DNA of 5,746 nt. It comes from an uncultured Magnetococcales bacterium (lineage in GTDB: Bacteria > Pseudomonadota > Magnetococcia > Magnetococcales > Magnetaquicoccaceae). The notes under the pieces were generated by a model. The model saw only the letters and a program-made list of their open reading frames with translations. It had not been told where the DNA came from and searched no databases. Made by a program: the position numbers and the translations under genes. The first letter of the stretch is position 1, and every line of letters begins with the position of its first letter. The stretch is taken from positions 1-5,746 of the forward strand of contig CAIWLA010000001.1 in assembly GCA_903913345.1 (NCBI GenBank), read 5' to 3'. This document shows, in pieces, positions 1 through 5,673 of the stretch.

Positions 1-1094
1 AAGAAAAATTCGTTATTTTCCTCTTCACCCTTTGAAAGATACGTATCCATGGTTGGCGTATATTCTTTCGCAAAATTCATGGAATCAAAATCGAGTCCTT
101 GATAGGCATGAATGGTGTTGAAAAACTCCGGCTTGTAGGCGTTGGAAGCGGTGGTGGCATAGCCAAAATCTTTCAAAATGGTGGGCAGGCAATAGGTTTT
201 CGATCCGGTGAACAGATTGAATTCTATCTGGTCGAACTCCTGGAAAGCCGGTACGCCACAGAGGGCCTCGAATTCGGGTTGGGCGGTATATCCGCCAAAG
301 ATGGGTGAAACAGAAAATCCCTGATTTTTTCCAACCAGCTTGAGATAATCTGGATGAATGGGATGGATATTTTTGGGTATTTTATCAAACAGGGTGGGGT
401 CAATAAAACTCTCCAGGATGATCAGATGGACATTTTTCCCATTGACCTTTTCGCTCATTTCCGGCGGTATACGAAGGGAAAGTTGCTCCTCATGGCGATA
501 ATTGACCAGATTGTGCACAGTCTCTCGGCGTTTGGCCTCATTATAGAGAGATGTACTCAGTCGTCCGTTTCTGCCGACATTGATGAGAGTGGAATAGTAG
601 ATGACTTCATCGGAGAGTTGCTTGAAGCGTTGAACAAATGTCTCCGGGTAGAAAATGGGAGAGATAAAAATCAGCAGTGCAGGCAGCAGTATGGCCACCC
701 CCTTCAAAGTGAAGCGCAAGGAGAAGAGGAACAACAGGAGGGGCACCAGAAGGAGCAGTCCCAACAACACACTCAATCCCGTATCCATCACGCCGAGCAA
801 TTCCGGGATCTGGGTCACCTCCACCCATTTGGGAATACGGTCGAAGCGCATATAATAATAATCGTGTCCCAGATACAGGGCGACCAGAGGCAGGGCGGCC
901 ACCAGGGACTGCCATCGGGAGGGTTTGGTGAGGAGATTCAGGCAGAGGTATAGATACAGCAGCAATGGAATTTCCATGCGCCATACCCCTTGGGCGGATG
1001 TGTCGAGCGGCGAGTAGGTGATATAGAGATAGACAACGGCCAAAAACAGGGTATATCGGTTTAACAAAAGGGGCTGAATCACGGTGCGTAGCAT
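1..1094 (-). CDS. LTA synthase/phosphoglycerol transferase family membrane protein (sulfatase fold), C-terminus cut by window edge
   Basis: I translated this frame by hand. It is open for 364 codons from an ATG at 1094 to the left edge, so the C-terminal part is missing. About five hydrophobic segments come first (roughly residues 14-28, 40-56, 63-77, 104-126 and 132-148). An extracytoplasmic alkaline-phosphatase/sulfatase-type domain then begins at about residue 219. NVHLIILESF (221-230) matches the first metal-binding strand, with Glu228 as the likely metal ligand. GGYTAQPEFEALCG (267-280) matches the nucleophile region of LtaS-type enzymes, with Thr270 the probable catalytic threonine. CLPTILKDFGY (302-312) and NAYKPEFFN (318-326) are also typical of the family. 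Such enzymes transfer phosphoglycerol-type groups from phospholipid to polymers such as lipoteichoic acid (Firmicutes) or periplasmic glucans (OpgB/MdoB). The substrate here is unknown. AGGA lies 9 bases before the ATG, and an in-frame TAA is the first stop upstream, with no better start between. Base composition is AT-richer than in the pil/aroB genes. Confidence 0.85.
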   Translation of the reverse strand, partial: MLRTVIQPLLLNRYTLFLAVVYLYITYSPLDTSAQGVWRMEIPLLLYLYLCLNLLTKPSRWQSLVAALPLVALYLGHDYYYMRFDRIPKWVEVTQIPELLGVMDTGLSVLLGLLLLVPLLLFLFSLRFTLKGVAILLPALLIFISPIFYPETFVQRFKQLSDEVIYYSTLINVGRNGRLSTSLYNEAKRRETVHNLVNYRHEEQLSLRIPPEMSEKVNGKNVHLIILESFIDPTLFDKIPKNIHPIHPDYLKLVGKNQGFSVSPIFGGYTAQPEFEALCGVPAFQEFDQIEFNLFTGSKTYCLPTILKDFGYATTASNAYKPEFFNTIHAYQGLDFDSMNFAKEYTPTMDTYLSKGEEENNEFF

Positions 1095-1184
1095 GGACAG
1101 AGATCCTGGGGCGAGCGCGTAAAACGATGACAGTGGGTCCGGGGACCATCGGCCTCCAACGGGGGTTTTGGATCGATACCCTTA

Positions 1185-1219
1185 ACCCGGCTATTGTAAC
1201 ATACCACACACAACCGGGT
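1185..1219. repeat. Inverted repeat ACCCGG/CCGGGT flanking the -10 element
   Basis: ACCCGG at 1185-1190 is the exact reverse complement of CCGGGT at 1214-1219, with 23 bases between. One arm overlaps the predicted start point and the other overlaps the -35/spacer boundary of the candidate promoter. It could be a regulator site, or chance in a GC-rich spacer, since the arms are only 6 bases. Confidence 0.3.
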
Positions 1220-1222
1220 AAA
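1193..1222 (-). promoter_or_regulatory. Candidate sigma-70 promoter with extended -10 for the LTA synthase-like gene
   Basis: Reading the minus strand, TACAAT (1198-1193) is preceded by TGT, giving an extended -10 (TGnTACAAT). A TTTACC hexamer (1222-1217) stands 18 bases upstream as a moderate -35. Transcription would begin near 1186, leaving a leader of about 90 bases before the ATG at 1094. The call rests on motif match and position only. Confidence 0.5.
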
Positions 1223-1233
1223 CAGGGCACAAC

Positions 1234-1300
1234 AACGATGGGATGAATCGGCGGAGTTGGCCTCCTGGATCGGCCATCATCGATGATCAAGGCCATCGTT
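1234..1300. repeat. Inverted repeat AACGATGG/CCATCGTT enclosing a 12-base palindrome, just downstream of aroB
   Basis: AACGATGG (1234-1241) pairs exactly with CCATCGTT (1293-1300). Between them is the perfect palindrome ATCATCGATGAT (1276-1287), bracketed by GGCC at 1272-1275 and 1291-1294. The element starts 6 bases beyond the aroB stop codon. It may fold in the aroB transcript, but I see no T-tract after it on the minus strand, so I do not call it an intrinsic terminator. Confidence 0.35.
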
Positions 1301-1306
1301 TGTCTG

Positions 1307-2464
1307 TCACAGACCGCCTTCCGGGGGGTTCAGATGACGTTGAATGGATTGGCGAAGGCGATCCATTGGTACGGCCCGATGGATGCTGGCCTGACCGATG
1401 CTGTTGATCAGGACGAGACGCAGGGCACCGTCCATGACCTTTTTGTCTCTGGCCATGGCATCCAGATAGTGGTCCACCGGAAAATCGGGTGCCTTGACCG
1501 GCAGTCCGCAACGGGTGAGCAGCTGCCGAATGCGGGCGACATCCGAGGCACGGCACAGATTCAGTTGTTGAGAGAGATCGGCCGCCATGACCATTCCGAT
1601 GGCGACCGCCTCGCCATGCAGCCAATGCCCATAACCGGCCAGGGTCTCGATGGCATGGCCGAAGGTATGCCCCAGATTCAACAAGGCGCGCGGTCCCCCT
1701 GCGGTCTCCCGTTCATCGCCAGACACAATGGCGGCCTTGATGGTAGTACACGTGCAGATGGTGTCGATCAACAACCGGTGCTCCAGATCGAGTATCCCCT
1801 CCACCCCCTGTTCCAGGTGTGCAAAAAAGGCCGCATCCCAGATAATGCCATACTTGATCACCTCTGCCATGCCTGCCAGCCGTTCCCGTTGGGGCAGGGT
1901 GGTCAGGGTATCCACGTCGATGATCACCTGTCTGGGCTGATAAAAGGCCCCGATCAGGTTTTTGCCGAGGGGGTGGTTGATCCCGGTCTTCCCCCCGACG
2001 GAGGCATCCACCTGGGAGAGGAGGGTGGTGGGCACCTGAACAAACGGGACGCCCCGCAAAAAGGTGGCGGCGGCAAATCCGGTCATATCGCCCACGACAC
2101 CGCCCCCCAGGGCCAGAAGGGTCGCCGAACGTTCAAAACAGTGTTGAATCAAGGCGTCAAAGAGGATTTGCAAATGCGGCCAATCTTTATAGGCTTCGCC
2201 ATCCGGCAACACAATGGCCAGGGTGACAAAACCGTGTTGGCGCAGGGCCGTTTCCACCGCCTCCAGATAGCGGGGGGCCACTGTGGTGTTGGTGACAATG
2301 GCCACCTGTTTGCCGGGCAACAGGGGCCGCAACCTCGCCCCCAACTGCGACAGCAGACCGGTTCCCAGCACAATGTCGTAGGATCGATCCCCAAGGGGGA
2401 CGGCCAGGATTTCATCCGGGATGGCGGTGGCACTCTTATGGGGTGTTGGTTTTGGTTGGCCCAT
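1307..2464 (-). CDS. aroB: 3-dehydroquinate synthase
   Basis: This cytoplasmic NAD- and divalent-metal-dependent enzyme converts DAHP to 3-dehydroquinate, the second step of the shikimate pathway. The protein is 385 residues, slightly above the usual length of about 360. Family motifs are intact: PDGEAYKD (87-94), the glycine-rich GGGVVGD (120-126) of the nucleotide-binding domain, PTTLLSQVDASVGGKTGIN (145-163), AEVIKYG (200-206), NLGHTFGHAIE (263-273) and LHGEAVAIGM (282-291). The metal ligands by family alignment are Glu201, His266 and His283. Homology begins near residue 19 (ILAVPLGDRSYDIVLG), so about 18 extra N-terminal residues are present. ATG 2464 is chosen because there is no later ATG/GTG before the conserved region. 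A longer in-frame opening to 2698 would run deep inside pilP. AGAGGA sits about 13 bases upstream, which is rather far. The start lies 29 bases inside pilP, implying co-transcription and probably translational coupling. Confidence 0.97.
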   Translation of the reverse strand: MGQPKPTPHKSATAIPDEILAVPLGDRSYDIVLGTGLLSQLGARLRPLLPGKQVAIVTNTTVAPRYLEAVETALRQHGFVTLAIVLPDGEAYKDWPHLQILFDALIQHCFERSATLLALGGGVVGDMTGFAAATFLRGVPFVQVPTTLLSQVDASVGGKTGINHPLGKNLIGAFYQPRQVIIDVDTLTTLPQRERLAGMAEVIKYGIIWDAAFFAHLEQGVEGILDLEHRLLIDTICTCTTIKAAIVSGDERETAGGPRALLNLGHTFGHAIETLAGYGHWLHGEAVAIGMVMAADLSQQLNLCRASDVARIRQLLTRCGLPVKAPDFPVDHYLDAMARDKKVMDGALRLVLINSIGQASIHRAVPMDRLRQSIQRHLNPPEGGL

Positions 2465-2963
2465 CGTCTCGTCCAGGTTCCTCTGTTTTGTGCCACGGCA
2501 ACGTTGTGGTCCGGGTGGAATCGTTTGGTTTGGTGGCGGGTTCTTCGATGACGACTTCACCATCACGAATGCGAACAACCCGGCCTTCGTTGACGCCCAT
2601 ATAACTGCCGACACGGATGATATGACCGATGCCATCGGGATCTTCCACCATGGCCACCAGATCGCGGTTGGATGGTGCCCACCCTTGAGCCTCGGCATCG
2701 AACAGGATGGCGACCAATTTTAGACTGTCCAGTTGGAAGGATTCCAGGAACTCTTTTTCGCGCCGGTTTTTTTGTGGGCGTGGGTTGGCCGATTCGTCCG
2801 GAACGGCAGCAACCGGGGGTTGAAAGGGATCCCGTTTGCCTTGGGCGCGATAGACAAAGGAATCGGCCCCGGTCATTTTTATCTCTGGTGGTGCGGCCAT
2901 TTCCGCCAGGGCATCGGTTCCACTCAGCAGGAGGCCGATCAGGAAAAGGGTGCGGACGTTCAT
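2436..2963 (-). CDS. pilP: Type IV pilus assembly protein PilP
   Basis: PilP is the periplasmic linker that joins the PilN/PilO inner-membrane complex to the PilQ secretin. The 175-residue product has an N-terminal signal sequence (hydrophobic residues 5-14, then TDALA and a likely cleavage after Ala20). An unstructured region with the family motif RDPFQPP (44-50) follows. The beta-domain begins LESFQLDSLKLVAIL (73-87) and continues through LVAMVEDPDGIGH (102-114) and RVGSYMGVNEGRVVRI (117-132), all characteristic of PilP. The C-terminal 30 or so residues are polar and probably disordered. PilP proteins are often lipoproteins. Here no cysteine occurs anywhere in the protein, so it appears to be released or held only by protein contacts. 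The ATG overlaps the pilO stop (ATGA), and AAAGGGAAAGGA lies about 7 bases before the start. Confidence 0.95.
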   Translation of the reverse strand: MNVRTLFLIGLLLSGTDALAEMAAPPEIKMTGADSFVYRAQGKRDPFQPPVAAVPDESANPRPQKNRREKEFLESFQLDSLKLVAILFDAEAQGWAPSNRDLVAMVEDPDGIGHIIRVGSYMGVNEGRVVRIRDGEVVIEEPATKPNDSTRTTTLPWHKTEEPGRDDGPTKTNTP

Positions 2964-3577
2964 GGTTTTCCTTTCCCTTTGTTGGCGTTCTCTTTTTGTT
3001 CCACTGCCTGTTGCTGGAGGAAACGGTAGGTGGTGGCACGGGCCTTGGTGATCAGCACCCCTGGCCGATCTTTGGGTGGTTCCATGGTCATGTCGGCAAA
3101 GGTGACAATGCGCGACATTTTCGCGACCTGATCCATGAACAGGGCGGTGGCGTGAAAGGAACCGCGCATTTCCAGGCTCACTGGCACTTCGGCATACAAC
3201 GCCCGCGCAATGTCAGGCCCCGGTGCGAACAGGAGGAATTCCAGCCCCTGTTCGTGTCCCGCATTGGAAATATCGGTAAGCAGGGTCGGAATCTCCTTCT
3301 CGGAGGGCAACTTTTGCGCCAATTTCTCCTCTTCTTTCTTCAACTTGTCCAACTCTTCGCGCATCTGCGGCAGTTTGGCCAACAGACGCCGTTTGGAGGC
3401 CATCTGTTCCTCCTGCATGTGGATATCGGCATGCAATTTGTCCATCGTGTTGAGCCGATCTTGCAGGAAAAAATAGCCATATCCGGCGGTGAGCAGGAGA
3501 AGGATGCCCAGCGCAACCCCGATCTTCTGGATCGGCTTCAGGCGCAGTATGATCAGGGGGTCAAATCCCAGTTCCAT
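2960..3577 (-). CDS. pilO: Type IV pilus inner membrane protein PilO
   Basis: PilO pairs with PilN in the inner membrane to form the alignment subcomplex of the type IV pilus. The 205-residue protein has a short cytoplasmic N-terminus (1-18), one transmembrane helix (about 19-38) and a charged periplasmic coiled coil (about 40-90, rich in Glu, Lys and Leu). The family signature LPSEKEIPTLLTDIS (90-104) follows, then a ferredoxin-like domain. VPVSLEMRGSFHATALFMDQ (131-150) is the strand-helix segment typical of PilO. The tail (about 188-205) is Gln/Lys-rich. The gene follows pilN after 43 bases and overlaps pilP by ATGA. The start has only a weak ribosome site (GGGA about 11 bases upstream), so translation may depend partly on the upstream gene. 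Confidence 0.96.
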   Translation of the reverse strand: MELGFDPLIILRLKPIQKIGVALGILLLLTAGYGYFFLQDRLNTMDKLHADIHMQEEQMASKRRLLAKLPQMREELDKLKKEEEKLAQKLPSEKEIPTLLTDISNAGHEQGLEFLLFAPGPDIARALYAEVPVSLEMRGSFHATALFMDQVAKMSRIVTFADMTMEPPKDRPGVLITKARATTYRFLQQQAVEQKENANKGKGKP

Positions 3578-3620
3578 GGTTGCAGGTTTCCCAAGCGGAT
3601 GCCGTCAGGACATCACGCCA

Positions 3621-4253
3621 TCAAAAGGTATTGGGTGCCGCCTGGCGTCCCTCTGGAGAGGGCGTGGCAGCGGGGATCGATTTTTTGGGCATGGCAAAGG
3701 TGAGACTGAGGGCAAACGATTTGATCTTGTCCTTGTCCTTTTTCTCTTTCTCTTTCTGTTCTTTCAACTCTTGCTGCGCAACCTTGGACAACTCCACATC
3801 GGCAAAAAAGGGGGAGAGGGCCAACTGCCGCATGAAATCCGCCACCACCGCACTGGAGGTGGCCAGGCCGTTCAAGGTCAACACATTTTTTTGTGTCTCG
3901 ATCTTGGTCAGCCAGACCTGTTCGGGAATGGTTTTGGTCAGTTCGTCCAACAGGTGGATGGGGACGGTCTGTTCATTGCTGAGACGGTTGATAATCTCCA
4001 ATCGGGTCAAGGCCAGGGCCTTCCGGTCGTTGATATCCTTGACCTCTCCCAGCTTTTCGTTCAACTCCTGGATGGTTTGAGCCTGTTTTTTCTGGGTGTC
4101 AGTCAGGGTTTCAATGGTGTCCAGAACGAGCAGATCAATCCCGAACAGGAGTATCAGACCGATCACGAAGGTGGTCGCCCAGGCGATCAGGATGGTGTTC
4201 AGGTTGCGGTGTCGTTGCGCGAGACGGTAGGGCAGCAGATTGATGCGAATCAT
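3621..4253 (-). CDS. pilN: Type IV pilus inner membrane protein PilN
   Basis: PilN bridges cytoplasmic PilM and periplasmic PilO. The 210-residue product begins MIRINLLPYR; INLLPYR (4-10) is the conserved peptide that docks into PilM. A transmembrane helix (about 21-45) follows, then a coiled coil (about 46-92) and a periplasmic ferredoxin-like domain including IPEQVWLTKIE (109-119) and LTLNGLATSSAVVADFM (125-141). An unusual lysine/glutamate-rich stretch (residues 161-180, with KEQKEKEKKDKDK) interrupts the last strands, before ALSLTFAMPK (181-190). The C-terminal 20 residues are rich in Pro and Ala. The ATG overlaps the pilM stop as ATGA, indicating coupling, which fits the stoichiometric PilM-PilN interaction. 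Confidence 0.96.
   Translation of the reverse strand: MIRINLLPYRLAQRHRNLNTILIAWATTFVIGLILLFGIDLLVLDTIETLTDTQKKQAQTIQELNEKLGEVKDINDRKALALTRLEIINRLSNEQTVPIHLLDELTKTIPEQVWLTKIETQKNVLTLNGLATSSAVVADFMRQLALSPFFADVELSKVAQQELKEQKEKEKKDKDKIKSFALSLTFAMPKKSIPAATPSPEGRQAAPNTF
3714..3773 (-). repeat. Lys/Glu-rich low-complexity segment within pilN
   Basis: The coding strand here is purine-rich, with AGAAAG-type hexamers repeated about three times followed by two AAGGAC units (core 3727-3765). It encodes PilN residues 161-180. It falls between predicted beta strands of the periplasmic domain and looks like a charged loop expansion. Confidence 0.6.
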
Positions 4254-5437
4254 GGCCTATCCCCCCGCAACGCCAAGCCAAAAGCCACCATGAACCGGGG
4301 TGCCATGGCCCGGAGTCTCTCCGTTTGTGCGGTCTCCTGCTTGCCACGGAGGACGCGATGTGTCAAATTGGCAAATGGATTGGCTATGCTGACCGGCAAA
4401 TTCAGACGGTCCTGGATGAAGAGGTCCGCCTTCGGCAGCAGCGCGCAACCGCCAGAGAGGCAAACGGCGGTGACCGGTTGATCCGGGTTGCCCGCTTTCT
4501 GAAAACTGATGGCCTGGCGGATCTGTTGGACCACCTGTTCCAGGAAAGGAAAAACCGTTTCTGTCTCCATTTTGATCGGATCGGAATGGTATCCGGCCCG
4601 TTGTTCTGGCATAATGAGCCACTGTTCGGCCTCTTCCCCGCTCAGGTCATAGAGGCTCTTGAGTTCCTGAATAATCTGCCGACCGCCCAAAGAGTGGTCT
4701 CTGATGTAGCCGGGCAGGCCATTGCCGGTCATGATGGCCACATTCAAGAAGGTGGTTCCCAGGTTGACCAGGGCCATGGCCCCCATCTCCGGGTGGCCCT
4801 CCTGGGGGGGGGTGGGGGCAGAGGGGGGCCTCAGGGCCACGCTTGTCCCGTCTCTGGTGTGGGGCTGAACAAGGGCCTGATAGGCATTGATGAGACAATA
4901 CAGGTCGAGGTCACAGACCCGTGGTTCCAGGCCCGCCTGACGAACGACCTCTGTGTGTCCATGGATCAAATCCTTTTTGCAGGCCGTCAGGAGAACCTCC
5001 ATGGTCTCTTTCTGTTGATTGAGAATCTGGAAATCCAGATTGACATCCTCTATGTCAAAGGGGATATACTCTTCGGCCTCCAGCGCGATCTGGTCTTCCA
5101 GATCCAATTCGGTCATGGTGGCCATCTGGATCTTTTTGGTGATGATGGACGATCCCCCCAGAGAGAGGGCGGTCTGTTTGGTGGTGATGCCGGTGGAGGT
5201 CAGCAAATCCTTGATCGCCTGGGTGACAATCTCCGCCTGCTTGATCTGTCCGTCCATGACGGCGTCCGGGGGAAGGGGTTGGATACCGCAATGCAGCAAC
5301 TGCCACGCCTTGCCGTTGCGTTGGATTTCAGCCACCTTGATGGCGGACGCACCGATATCCAGGCCGACAATCGGTCGATGGGCCACCGATGGACCTGGTC
5401 GGGTGTGGCGGCGAAAGAGGGAAGGCAGAGAGAACAT
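4250..5437 (-). CDS. pilM: Type IV pilus assembly protein PilM (actin-like ATPase fold)
   Basis: PilM is a cytoplasmic actin/FtsA-like protein that binds the PilN tail and links the alignment complex to the pilus motor side. The 395-residue product shows the phosphate-1 motif GLDIGASAIKVAEI (25-38), QTALSLGGSSIITKKIQM (88-105), LEAEEYIPFDIEDV (119-132), a phosphate-2 motif VNLGTTFLNVAI (224-235) with Asn225 where many PilMs have Asp, LGGRQI (250-255), the adenosine motif CLSGGCALLPK (326-336), IANPFANL (351-358) and a C-terminal MVAFGLALRG (383-392). It is longer than the roughly 350 residues usual for PilM. Much of the excess is a Pro-rich insertion at about 193-219, encoded by homopolymeric C tracts. 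The ATG at 5437 is fixed by an in-frame TGA two codons upstream. The ribosome site is weak (GAG a few bases before the ATG). It is the first gene of the pilMNOP-aroB operon. Confidence 0.96.
   Translation of the reverse strand: MFSLPSLFRRHTRPGPSVAHRPIVGLDIGASAIKVAEIQRNGKAWQLLHCGIQPLPPDAVMDGQIKQAEIVTQAIKDLLTSTGITTKQTALSLGGSSIITKKIQMATMTELDLEDQIALEAEEYIPFDIEDVNLDFQILNQQKETMEVLLTACKKDLIHGHTEVVRQAGLEPRVCDLDLYCLINAYQALVQPHTRDGTSVALRPPSAPTPPQEGHPEMGAMALVNLGTTFLNVAIMTGNGLPGYIRDHSLGGRQIIQELKSLYDLSGEEAEQWLIMPEQRAGYHSDPIKMETETVFPFLEQVVQQIRQAISFQKAGNPDQPVTAVCLSGGCALLPKADLFIQDRLNLPVSIANPFANLTHRVLRGKQETAQTERLRAMAPRFMVAFGLALRGDRP
4804..4828. repeat. G9-T-G5-CAGA-G6 tract: G-quadruplex motif and homopolymer run inside pilM
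   Basis: The plus strand (non-coding strand of pilM) has nine G (4804-4812), T, five G (4814-4818), CAGA and six G (4823-4828). Splitting the G9 run gives four runs of at least four G with loops of 1, 1 and about 5 bases, which satisfies a strong G-quadruplex pattern. On the pilM coding strand the same bases are C6, C5 and C9 runs, encoding residues 204-211 of a Pro-rich insertion. Confidence 0.8.
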
Positions 5438-5506
5438 GGCGTCTCAAATGGCATTATTGAAAGGATGTGGCGCGTTCCAGCCACGAGGCAATCGACCAGC
5501 AACCGT

Positions 5507-5535
5507 ATGATAGCGCAACCGGCCGTTTTTGCCAG
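5507..5535 (-). promoter_or_regulatory. Candidate sigma-70 promoter for the pilMNOP-aroB operon
   Basis: On the minus strand, TATCAT (5512-5507, five of six -10 consensus bases) is preceded at 17 bases by CTGGCA (5535-5530, four of six -35 bases). Initiation would be near 5500, giving a leader of about 60 bases to the pilM ATG. The match is moderate and untested. Confidence 0.35.
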
Positions 5536-5662
5536 GGCTTTGAACAGCGGGCATGCAGGTCAACGTATATTCCACTTTTTTGGCAAGTTTGTGCATGATC
5601 CATGGCTAATACTCCAGAAACAAGAACTTCCCGCCCATCGCGACCCAGGAGATCATCGGCAC

Positions 5663-5668
5663 AGGAGG
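5663..5668 (+). promoter_or_regulatory. Strong Shine-Dalgarno AGGAGG that sets the start of the divergent gene
   Basis: AGGAGG at 5663-5668 is followed by a 5-base spacer (GATCC) and GTG at 5674. This is the best ribosome-binding match in the window and favours the GTG over the in-frame ATG at 5602, which has no clear ribosome site. Confidence 0.6.
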
Positions 5669-5673
5669 GATCC

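Noticed and set aside
354..953. Plus-strand 199-codon frame, Gln/Glu-rich
   Set aside because: It is the complement of the LTA synthase-like coding sequence; its composition reflects antisense reading of hydrophobic codons.
1136..1147. GGTCC-GG-GGACC inverted repeat as a terminator hairpin
   Set aside because: The loop would be only two bases, the stem is short and there is no T-tract.
607..1296. Minus-strand 229-codon frame overlapping the LTA synthase-like gene
   Set aside because: It is out of frame with the membrane protein, whose conserved motifs define the real frame. The translation is Arg/Pro-rich without recognisable features.
1283..2551. Long plus-strand open frame of 422 codons opposite aroB
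   Set aside because: It mirrors aroB, which has complete family motifs on the minus strand. The plus-strand translation resembles no family and is an antisense shadow.
2465..2698. Longer aroB starting at 2698
   Set aside because: The added 78 residues read through the pilP domain out of frame and have no counterpart in AroB proteins.
2672..3703. Plus-strand open frame opposite pilO and pilP
   Set aside because: It is an antisense shadow of two clearly recognised genes.
5540..5571. TTGAAC and TATATT as a plus-strand promoter for the divergent gene
   Set aside because: Both hexamers are good but the spacer is 20 bases, too long for a normal sigma-70 promoter.
5584..5599. TGGCA...TGCA resembling a sigma-54 -24/-12 promoter
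   Set aside because: The spacing between the GG and GC elements is one base short of the strict requirement.
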